64,000 nt of DNA from NCBI GenBank assembly GCA_947599875.1, contig CANQFV010000004.1, positions 1-64,000 on the forward strand, in the 5' to 3' direction. Within the stretch, counting starts at the first letter, position 1. The number at the start of each line of letters is the position of its first letter. Of this stretch, positions 16,601 through 23,326 are shown piece by piece. The notes below the pieces were generated by a model that made no database searches, had not been told where the DNA came from, and worked only from the letters and a program-made list of their open reading frames with translations. This DNA is from an uncultured Oscillospiraceae bacterium. GTDB lineage: Bacteria; Bacillota; Clostridia; Oscillospirales; Oscillospiraceae. The position numbers were made by a program, and so were the translations under genes.

Positions 16601-17922
16601 GCCTCTTCCCGATTGGTAAGTCCGTCGCTGTCCGGATCCTCATCAGCATCAGAGATACCGTTTTGATCCGTATCAGCGGCAGTTGGATCATAATTCAGCC
16701 AGTCAAGTTCCAGGTAATCGGGGACACCGTCGTCATCCGTATCCGCTTTTGTTGGATCGCTCCCAAATTCCTTTTCAAGCGCATCGGTCAAGCCATCTTC
16801 ATCAGAATCTTTATCATCGTTCTCATTTAACCATTTGGCATAGAGAGTAAGATTATGTTCAACCGGAGTATCAAAATCATATGGCCTGGAATATCCATTA
16901 CTGCAATACCACCCTATAAATATGCAGCTTTCTTTTTCGGGGTCATTTGGCTGCGTCGCGTTCGTATGGCCTTGAACAGTCTGAGGGGCAACCGCACTAC
17001 CTCCGTTGCTGTCAAAGGTGACTGTATAATTTTTGGCAGATACCGGGGGCATGTAGCCACCACCAGAGCTAATGAGACTCCAGTGCGCATATAAAACCAG
17101 ATTACCGTTGATTGTAGTGTTAAAGTCAAACTTGTTCCCGCCGGACTCTGCCGTATACCACCCATCAAACGCATATCCGCTTCTGGTCGGGTTGGCCGGG
17201 CTGCTCACAGTTTTACCGTGTTCGACCTTTGCGGTGTTATATGTACCCTCGCTGCCATAGTTATACATAAAGGTCACTGTATGAAAAGCGATATTTTCAC
17301 AGAACCGCATCAGAACCGTCGCGGCCTGCGCACGATTCGCGCCGCCTGCAGGAGAAAGGGTGTTATTGCCCACACCCTGCAGCAAGCCGGCGCCAACCGC
17401 CCAGTTTACAGCATCGACCGCAAAGGAGCTGACCTGTTCCTCATCTGAAAAACCGGCTACACTGTCTGTGATGTCCGTATCATATTCCTTATACGCGGCA
17501 TAGCGGTACAGGATTACCGCCATCTGCTCGCGGGTAATAGGATCATCTGGTCCAAATCTGCCATTACCATAGCCGTTAACAATATTATTTGCGCTGGCCC
17601 AAGTCACGGCATCCGTGTACCATTTATCTGCAGGAACATCAGAAAATGCCGTTCCTGTGGCAGAGGGAAGCCCCTCCAAGCGGTACAGGATAGTTACGAT
17701 CATTCCGCGGGAAGCGGAGGTGTTAGGCGAAAAGGCTGTACTGCTCGTACCAACCATCATGTCATGCTCATAGACGTATTGGACGGCGTCGCTGTACCAG
17801 GCGTCGTTCGGCACATCGGTAAAAGGATGGTCCCCGCCGGCCGCAAAAGCCACGCTGGGAAGTAACCCCAACAGCAGGCATAGCGATAACAGCACACTAA
17901 GAAAACGCGTTGATTTGTTCAT
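13618..17922 (-). CDS. Giant SLH / InlB-repeat / calcium-repeat / vWA surface protein
   Basis: Secreted cell-surface protein of 1434 residues. Domains in order: signal peptide 1-28 (cleavage after AFA); three SLH domains at about 30-210 (FTDVPNDAWY, FSDVPADKWY, FSDEEQ) that bind cell-wall polymer; two Listeria-Bacteroides (InlB B) repeats at about 213-372; calcium-binding DxDxDG repeats at about 375-500; a vWA domain at about 650-835 with MIDAS DSSGSMTS; more DWDGDG and DSDGDG loops at about 870-920; then roughly 500 mostly helical residues and a Gly/Ser tail. The vWA suggests metal-dependent adhesion. ATG 17922 has AAGGAG eight bases upstream. One sampled line is about 40% GC against over 60% in neighbours, suggesting transfer. 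An apparent invertible promoter lies directly upstream. Confidence 0.93.
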   Translation of the reverse strand: MNKSTRFLSVLLSLCLLLGLLPSVAFAAGGDHPFTDVPNDAWYSDAVQYVYEHDMMVGTSSTAFSPNTSASRGMIVTILYRLEGLPSATGTAFSDVPADKWYTDAVTWASANNIVNGYGNGRFGPDDPITREQMAVILYRYAAYKEYDTDITDSVAGFSDEEQVSSFAVDAVNWAVGAGLLQGVGNNTLSPAGGANRAQAATVLMRFCENIAFHTVTFMYNYGSEGTYNTAKVEHGKTVSSPANPTRSGYAFDGWYTAESGGNKFDFNTTINGNLVLYAHWSLISSGGGYMPPVSAKNYTVTFDSNGGSAVAPQTVQGHTNATQPNDPEKESCIFIGWYCSNGYSRPYDFDTPVEHNLTLYAKWLNENDDKDSDEDGLTDALEKEFGSDPTKADTDDDGVPDYLELDWLNYDPTAADTDQNGISDADEDPDSDGLTNREEAYYGTNPIHSDSDGDYLSDYDELNTYHTDPLNADTDSDGVNDGVETEIGSDPLQIETKFETAVSVGSVDENTPVTVSAKAETNATGAGTLQIKELAPMDNLLLSQNVAGYLGGPAYDFSTDGVLESAVIMFEYDSELWEIGETFQPRIYYLNEETGLLEELPNQTVTDGTVCATVSHFSTYILLNKVDFDSVWEAEIRNPQNQENPQYTGIDIVLVIDSSGSMTSNDKANLRKEAAKDFVAKLGKNDRAAVIDFDSSASVYQQFTSEHDLLNSAIDRVNSSGNTNLSKGISLAISLFTDDSYTRTDAYKYIVFLTDGDGSYNTNYTTTAHDNNIVIYTIGLGRGVRESTLRAIADGTGGKYFFAASADDLPDIYADVSFETIDYTTDTNNDGISDYYTKLLNDGILPLSSACFDLIDVTDMYGEECDDWDGDGLKNGEEIHICVSGNKVYVKMESHPLLADSDGDGYSDAEEKRQGTPPMKRTSDAYSYLKALEDDKRYMYTSVADDKSFVSRFNALFDVEKTDEAKEQLIAFFYDYASADTIEKNSEKIAALEIRNQYLKYMQSIANIAKTTKSIYTITGDVADMVNDISDSGDAKTFIDEARAGNIKIEGASRQLRASRKKILDAMNTNQFFSDEDEGVLEGVLKDVLSDANTTISTIEEFQDLFREHKDDFASFTEDLTTAWDKAFSEIAVAVSTIKTCYDGFRYMRLDTGFKAISRGYKDFLKSKGDKGDMTSTYVDAAMDVVDGVIEITETCNTYGKLKANRDAYVAYIDLLYYIAEHAPEEYDRVAAHDIAKAIEDESWDTYEKQLVAANTKTIALTSLSIVMDIASNICPYTKVAKSVYDIAKLTINVAGLSNQAKLIVSCRTMKALSDGCIEYIDSNIEHGDVFFSYDGTVAEYMTQLAQCRLVGEDYEKKRLLKNDLGKLISSWFLGMGNDEIEDTFKTLSRGIYTRASALGLTLSSKLPYYSVFHDSGRSGNSGGSSGGGSGTW

Positions 17923-17979
17923 GCTCTTTTCTCCTTTTTTTCTCATTTTTCACAGGGCGATCTTGCGGAAAATGGTACA

Positions 17980-18143
17980 TTGCAAATAAGTGTACTTTTT
18001 TGCAAGGGCAAAATCTGACTGTAAGTTTTTCTCTAAAGGCGGGAAATATTTTGCAAAAGGCATTGAAATCCATGTTTTGTTATGATATACTCGTAGCCAG
18101 AATTGGGGCCGAGCATCCTGCAAAAAAGTACACTTTTTTGCGA
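17980..18143. promoter_or_regulatory. Putative invertible promoter segment (two hix-like sites)
   Basis: Site L, 17980-18005: arm TTGCAAATAAGT, core GT, arm ACTTTTTTGCAA. Site R, 18118-18143, best arms at 18120-18141: GCAAAAAAGT, core AC, ACTTTTTTGC. Over the central 22 bp, site L matches the reverse complement of site R at 21 positions, but site R read directly at only 19, because the cores GT and AC are complementary; the sites are therefore in inverted orientation. A 26-bp site of 12+2+12 is the layout of crossover sites of Hin-type serine recombinases. The 112 bp between them hold a strong promoter. A serine recombinase gene ends 13 bases beyond site R, and the giant surface gene starts 57 bases beyond site L. 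Confidence 0.75.
18063..18091 (+). promoter_or_regulatory. Near-consensus promoter inside the invertible segment
   Basis: TTGAAA (18063-18068), 17 bases, TATACT (18086-18091), with an extended TG at 18083-18084. It fires toward higher coordinates, away from the minus-strand giant gene and antisense to the recombinase. Exchange at the two sites would turn it to read minus-strand from about 18025, giving a leader of about 100 bases to the start codon at 17922. No comparable minus-strand promoter is seen in 17923-18119. Confidence 0.75.
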
Positions 18144-18156
18144 CTTCTCCCCCCCT

Positions 18157-18824
<668 letters not shown>

Positions 18825-18848
18825 GTTGTCCCCCGTATGCGGGTTTTT

Positions 18849-19472
18849 TCAGCGGATGAAATTTGTATTGATCTTCTGCTGTCTCTCCGGCGGGTTGATC
18901 CCGGCGTCCTTCCCGGCCTGGATGCACTTTAAAAGCCAGGCCATATTCTCCCCCAAGAGGCGCATGGTCTGGAGGCCCTCCAGATCCTGGGCCACCTCCG
19001 CGGGGGTGTTGCCGTGGACCATAGGCCAATATTGGCTTGTGGGGATGGGCATACCGGTGATGTAGAAATACTTGTTCAGCTGATCCAGCGCCGCCGTGGT
19101 GCCGCCCCTGCGGGCGGAGACGATGCCGGCGGCCGGCTTTGAGCGCAGCTTCCCGCCCACGGAGTAGAACACCCGGTCCATAAAGCCGGTCATAGTGCCG
19201 CTCATGGCCGCGTAGTGGACGGGGGAACCGAAGATGAAGCCGTCATAGCTGTCGCAGATGTCCGTAAACTCCGTGACCTTATCCCCGGCGAACACGCACC
19301 GCCCGGCCTTGCGGCAGCCGCCGCAGCCGCGGCATCCGGCCACGGGAACGGCGCCCAGCCAGAAGACATCCGTTTCGATCCCCGCCCCGTTCAGCGCCTT
19401 GGCGCACTCGGACAGTGCGGTGTAAGTACAGCCCTTCTCATGGGGGCTTCCGTTTACCAAAAGAACTTTCAT
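18849..19472 (-). CDS. Flavodoxin-family / FMN-dependent reductase protein
   Basis: Protein of 207 residues with a flavodoxin-like fold (NADPH-dependent FMN reductase group). The FMN phosphate loop is VNGSPHEKGCTYTAL near the N-terminus; a cysteine cluster CRGCGGCRKAGRC at about residues 48-60 resembles that of iron-sulfur flavoproteins; GSPVHYAAMSG is the second flavin-contact loop. It probably transfers electrons in the cytosol. ATG 19472 lies 17 bases after the stop of the Fe-S aldo-keto reductase gene, so both are one redox operon ending at the terminator at 18781-18824. Confidence 0.85.
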   Translation of the reverse strand: MKVLLVNGSPHEKGCTYTALSECAKALNGAGIETDVFWLGAVPVAGCRGCGGCRKAGRCVFAGDKVTEFTDICDSYDGFIFGSPVHYAAMSGTMTGFMDRVFYSVGGKLRSKPAAGIVSARRGGTTAALDQLNKYFYITGMPIPTSQYWPMVHGNTPAEVAQDLEGLQTMRLLGENMAWLLKCIQAGKDAGINPPERQQKINTNFIR

Positions 19473-19489
19473 ATCCGTCCTCCCTGAAC

Positions 19490-20611
19490 TTATTCCTCAA
19501 AGGCCGCAGCCACATCCCGCAGCAGCCCCACGATCTCCAGGTGCTGGGGACATGCGCCCTCGCACTGGCGGCAGTGGATGCAGTCGGAGGCCTTGGAGTG
19601 GGTCTGAGTGAATTCCCGGTACTGCTCCTTGGACTTGTCGCCCCAGCGGTGAAGGAGCTTGGCCTTCATGTAGGTGTTGTAAAAGCCGAAGATGTCCGGG
19701 ATCTGGATGCCCATCGGGCACCCCTCGGTGCAGTACCGACAGGCGGTGCAGGGCACAGCGGTGTAGTTGTTGATGATGTCCGCGCACCGGAACAGCATGG
19801 CCCGCTCCTCCCCTGTCAGGGGGCGGAAATCCCGCATAAAGCCTGTGTTGTCCTCCAGCTGCGCCACGTCGCTCATGCCGGACAGCACAACATGAACCTC
19901 CGGCAGGCCGGCGGCAAACCGGATGGCCCAGGAGGCCACGCTGGCCTGGGGATCGGCGTCACGCAGGAGCTTCTCCGCCTCCTCCGGGAGCTTGGCCAAG
20001 GCCCCGCCCTTCACCGGCTCCATGATGATCACCTTTTTCCCGTGGCGTACAGCCGTCTCATAGCAGAGCCGGGACTGGACGCGCTCCGACTCCCAATCCA
20101 GATAGTTGATCTGGAGCTGGACAAATTCCTCCTCCGGATGCTCGGTGAGGATCCGATCCAGCACCTCCGCCTTGTCGTGGAAGGAGAAACCCATGTGCCG
20201 GATCTTCCCCTCCTCCAAAAGGCGCCTCTGGAAGCCGAAGGCGTCAAAGGACTTGGCCCTCTCGTAGTTATCCGTATTCAGGTTGTGGAGAAGATAATAG
20301 TCGAAATACTCCACCCCGCACTTTTTCCTCTGCTCCTCAAAGATCCGCTCCATATCCCCCTGCTCCCGGAGGAACATGGTGGGCAGCTTTGTGGTCAGCG
20401 TGAAGCTGTCCCGGGGGTGGCGCTCCACCAGCGCCTCCCGGATGGCCGTCTCGCTGCGGTACTCGTGGTACATGTACGCCGTGTCAAAATAGGTAAAGCC
20501 CCTCTCCAAAAACGTGTCCACCATCCGGCACAGCTGCGGCATGTCGATGCTGCCGCCGTCGTTTTTGTCCGTCACAGGCAAACGCATAAGCCCAAATCCC
20601 AGTTTTTTCAT
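19490..20611 (-). CDS. Aldo/keto reductase with C-terminal 4Fe-4S clusters
   Basis: Protein of 373 residues. The N-terminal 270 residues form an aldo-keto reductase barrel with the expected Asp-Tyr-Lys-His set (FDTAYMYHEY, TTKLP, LLHNL). The C-terminus adds two ferredoxin-like cysteine motifs, CTACRYCTEGCP and CIHCRQCEGACP, as in the Fe-S oxidoreductase subgroup of anaerobes. It likely reduces a carbonyl using NAD(P)H or ferredoxin; the substrate is unknown. The start ATG 20611 is supported by a purine-rich site and by the conserved KKLGFGLMRLP N-terminus. It leads the operon with the flavodoxin-like gene. Confidence 0.9.
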   Translation of the reverse strand: MKKLGFGLMRLPVTDKNDGGSIDMPQLCRMVDTFLERGFTYFDTAYMYHEYRSETAIREALVERHPRDSFTLTTKLPTMFLREQGDMERIFEEQRKKCGVEYFDYYLLHNLNTDNYERAKSFDAFGFQRRLLEEGKIRHMGFSFHDKAEVLDRILTEHPEEEFVQLQINYLDWESERVQSRLCYETAVRHGKKVIIMEPVKGGALAKLPEEAEKLLRDADPQASVASWAIRFAAGLPEVHVVLSGMSDVAQLEDNTGFMRDFRPLTGEERAMLFRCADIINNYTAVPCTACRYCTEGCPMGIQIPDIFGFYNTYMKAKLLHRWGDKSKEQYREFTQTHSKASDCIHCRQCEGACPQHLEIVGLLRDVAAAFEE

Positions 20612-20725
20612 ATTTCGCTCCCCTTCCAGGCTTATTTCTAAAATAGATTATACAATCTTTTCCCTCGAAACGCAACCCCGAACGGAAAAAACGTCCTTTT
20701 TTTATGCATTTTTGAAAAATAATGC

Positions 20726-20754
20726 TTACATCCGGCAAAAATCTATGATATAAT
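20726..20754 (+). promoter_or_regulatory. Promoter of the CarD-family gene
   Basis: TTACAT (20726-20731), 17 bases, TATAAT (20749-20754), about 55 bases before the start codon. A second TTGACA at 20763-20768 lacks a good -10. Confidence 0.65.
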
Positions 20755-20808
20755 GACCTTAATGTTGACATAACTGGTTTTATTTTGAAATTTGGGAGAG
20801 AATGCGGT

Positions 20809-21336
20809 ATGTACACGGCGGGGGATTATATTGTTTACGCGGGGGAGGGCGTCTGTGTTGTGGAGGACGTGGGCGCGCCAAAGGTCTCCGGTGCTAATAA
20901 GGACAGGCTCTATTATACCCTGTCCCCACTGTACCGGACGGGCCGGGTCTTCGCGCCGGTGGATACTCATGTGTTCATGCGCCCGGTCATCAGCCGGGAG
21001 GAGGCCATCGACCTGATCCGCTCCATCCCCTCCGTCACAGCGGAGCTGTATGAGAACTCCAACCTGCGCTTTTTGACCGAACACTACCAGCAGGCCATCC
21101 AATCCTATAGCTGCGCCGGGCTTGTGAAGCTCATCAAGGACGTGTACCTGAAGCGCCAGCACGCCACCTCTCAGGGCAAGAAGCTGGGCCAGATCGACGA
21201 GCGGTACATGAAGCGTGCGGAGGATATGCTCTATGGGGAGCTGGCCGTTGCGCTGGATATCGACCGCAGCGAGGTGGGGCCATACATCAAGAACGCAATG
21301 GCACAGATCGAGTCCGGCCAGGACTTCACCGGCTGA
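20809..21336 (+). CDS. CarD-family transcriptional regulator
   Basis: Protein of 175 residues. The N-terminal CarD/CdnL/TRCF RNA-polymerase-interaction domain (about 1-65, MYTAGDYIVYAGEGVCVVEDVG) is followed by a helical C-terminal domain with LVKLIKDVYLKRQ and the basic ERYMKRAEDMLYGELAVAL stretch. CarD proteins bind the RNA polymerase beta subunit and stabilise open complexes, often at rRNA or stress promoters. I start at ATG 20809, where GGGAGAG is well placed, rather than the upstream TTG at 20785. It is monocistronic, with its own promoter and terminator. Confidence 0.9.
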   Translation: MYTAGDYIVYAGEGVCVVEDVGAPKVSGANKDRLYYTLSPLYRTGRVFAPVDTHVFMRPVISREEAIDLIRSIPSVTAELYENSNLRFLTEHYQQAIQSYSCAGLVKLIKDVYLKRQHATSQGKKLGQIDERYMKRAEDMLYGELAVALDIDRSEVGPYIKNAMAQIESGQDFTG

Positions 21337-21383
21337 GCTTCCCCGCGCCCGTCGGAGGGTAAAGTGAAAAGTAAAAAGTAAAA

Positions 21384-21408
21384 GAGCGCCCCCGGGCGCT
21401 CTTTTTTT
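21384..21408. terminator. Bidirectional terminator between CarD and acyltransferase genes
   Basis: Stem GAGCGCCC / GGGCGCTC with a two-base loop, preceded by A-rich sequence and followed by seven T residues. It serves the convergent genes on both sides. Confidence 0.88.
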
Positions 21409-21421
21409 GTTTATACTATTA

Positions 21422-22438
21422 TTATGCTTTAAGCTTCTTTTTTACGTCTCTCCATTCCCGCCCGACGCAGAGCCGAAAGAGCGGGATGCGGTTGAGGATG
21501 TAGGTCACAAGCACCCATATCACCGCGACGATCACCGCCGCGTACAGAATTTGCAGAACCTGCCCGGCCACGCCGTCCACCGCCGGGAGCAGGGGGAGCA
21601 GCTTGACAAAGAACATGTGCAAAACATAGATCTCGAGGCTGATCTGCCCCACCGGCGCGGCCCACCTTATGGCCTTCTCGCCCAGAGTCCCGGATAGCCC
21701 CATCACGAGGCAAACGGACAGACCGCTGACAACATAATACCCCGCACCGGCCAAGACACTCCCCGCGCCGGTGTAGGCGCATGTGATGTACTGGTCAAAG
21801 GAGGCCCCTCCCGCAAGCGTCCACCCCAGGATGGGGAACAGACATCCGGCGCACAGCACGGCCCGCTTATTTGCCCTCTCATAGAGGGCAAACTCATTTG
21901 AGGCCGCCCCAAAAATAAAGAAGGGCATGAGCCACTTGACCTTATAAAATTGGAATATGCCGTCCAGCGGCAGGGCCACCGACCCGATCCAGAAGGCCGT
22001 CAGGAGGATATATTTGTTCAGCCGGAGCTTGCGGGAGAGGACACAGGCCAGCGACCCCATCAGCTCCACGATCCACAGTGCCGCCAGGAACCAGGCCGAG
22101 CGGGCATAGAGGAAAATATCCGTAAACTCCCGTGCGGCGGCATCCAGGGAAAAGCTCCCCTTCGGCAAAAGGGGCAGGATGTTCAGCGCAAGGGCCGCCG
22201 CCGACCATATGAGATAGGGAAGCAAAAGCCGCCGGTTCTTCCTGACAGCTTGGTTCCACCACTCCCGTCAGGAGGTACACCTCCTCATAAAATAGCCGCT
22301 TATCCAGAAAAACAGCGGCATATGGCAGAGGGTGATCAACGTGGAGCATTGTCCCGCCACCGCCTGCTGGACATGACCCAGCACCACCAAATAGGCGCCC
22401 AGCCCCTTGGCAATATCAAAGTCGATCTTTCTTTCCAC
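21422..22438 (-). pseudogene. Acyltransferase-3 family gene interrupted by an in-frame TGA
   Basis: One reading frame from GTG 22438 to 21422 encodes a multipass membrane O-acyltransferase (family 3), beginning ERKIDFDIAKGLGAYLVVLG, which carries the LGH signature, then CHMPLFFWISGYF. Codon 57 is TGA (22270-22268), after which the frame resumes with REWWNQAVRKNRRLLLPYLIW and about nine more membrane segments. Such enzymes acylate exported sugars or lipids. With the stop, only a 56-residue fragment is made, unless the 267-residue part is reinitiated from TTG 22225. The stop lies at the end of a palindrome AGGAGGT-GT-ACCTCCT. A sequencing error or recoding cannot be excluded. Confidence 0.8.
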
Positions 22439-22490
22439 TTATTCCCACCGCCGATCCGCTCTCTGTCCGATCTTTATTGGCGTATAAGGC

Positions 22491-22521
22491 TCATCATGTT
22501 TTCAAAGAAAACATGATGAGG
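22491..22521. other. Strong hairpin upstream of the acyltransferase remnant
   Basis: Perfect 14-bp arms CTCATCATGTTTTC / GAAAACATGATGAG around a three-base loop, adjoining GGGGGCGCCCCC. It lies downstream of ydcF and upstream of the acyltransferase remnant, so it may be a terminator-like element for the ABC-F/YdcF transcript, although no clean U-run follows. Confidence 0.5.
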
Positions 22522-22564
22522 GGGCGCCCCCTCAAAAATTTTTCCCCCGCCGTGTGGCGCGGTC

Positions 22565-23326
22565 TCAGCTTGTGATCAAATACCACCAGATGCCGGCGCA
22601 CTCCCGCAGGTAGTAATTAAACTCCAGCACCGGGTAGCCCGTACTGGCGGGGCGGGCGGTGACGGAGGCGTAGCCCAGATCCAGGGCCATGAGCTTGGCT
22701 CTGGCGATGTGGTATCCACCGGTGATGATACATACGTTCTCCTCCCCGGCCCCCAGCTCCCGGAGCTTCTCCAGGGAGAAGGTGAGGTTCTCGGCTGTGC
22801 TGGTGGAGCGATCCTCCAGCACCAGGCGTTCCGGAGCCACGCCGTGTTGTGTCAGCCAGTTGGCCATACACTGGGCCTCGGAGATGTCCTCCCCCGGCCC
22901 CTGGCCCCCGGAGAGGATCAGGATGGCCTGAGGTCTCTCGGCGGCAAACTTCTCCGCCGCCCGGAGCCTGGCCCACAGCGCCCTGGAGGGCACCGTCCCG
23001 TTGACCCCGGCGCCCAAAACTACGGCGTAGTCCTCCCGGGTCTCCCCCTTCTTCGCCGTCAGCACCTGGGAGACGATGTACCCCTCGGTGGCGATAACGG
23101 CCGCCAGGCCCAGGACGACGCAGGCGGTGAGGGCGTTTCTGACTCTCCCCGCCCCCTTGGGGTGCTTTTCCGCCAGGAGCTTCAGGCCCATATACATAAG
23201 GATCAGAACCGCCAGCCCGGCAAAGCACAGGCCCAGGAACTTATACCCCACCATCACAAAGCGGAACACGGCGGCAATCACAAGCAGTATGGCCGCCGCG
23301 GCCACATATCCCCTCACCTTTTTCAC
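22565..23326 (-). CDS. YdcF-family (DUF218) membrane protein
   Basis: Protein of 253 residues. Three or four N-terminal membrane segments (to about residue 110) precede the DUF218 domain with AVVLGAGVNG, LILSGGQGPGEDISEA and LEDRSTSTAENL, which form the conserved core of the ElyC/SanA/YdcF family. Relatives affect cell-envelope integrity and vancomycin tolerance, but no reaction is established. I start at GTG 23326, which follows GGGAGGAGG and overlaps the ABC-F stop by four bases (GTGA), so the two genes are translationally coupled. Confidence 0.85.
   Translation of the reverse strand: MKKVRGYVAAAAILLVIAAVFRFVMVGYKFLGLCFAGLAVLILMYMGLKLLAEKHPKGAGRVRNALTACVVLGLAAVIATEGYIVSQVLTAKKGETREDYAVVLGAGVNGTVPSRALWARLRAAEKFAAERPQAILILSGGQGPGEDISEAQCMANWLTQHGVAPERLVLEDRSTSTAENLTFSLEKLRELGAGEENVCIITGGYHIARAKLMALDLGYASVTARPASTGYPVLEFNYYLRECAGIWWYLITS

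Noticed and set aside
17980-18141. The two GCAAAAAAGT...ACTTTTTTGC palindromes as ordinary terminators
   Set aside because: They have T-runs but AT-only arms, equal 12+2+12 architecture, oppositely oriented cores and a promoter between them; crossover sites explain more, though weak terminator activity is not excluded.
22268-22270. In-frame TGA as a selenocysteine codon
   Set aside because: Acyltransferase-3 proteins are not selenoproteins and the position is not catalytic; a nonsense mutation or read error is simpler.
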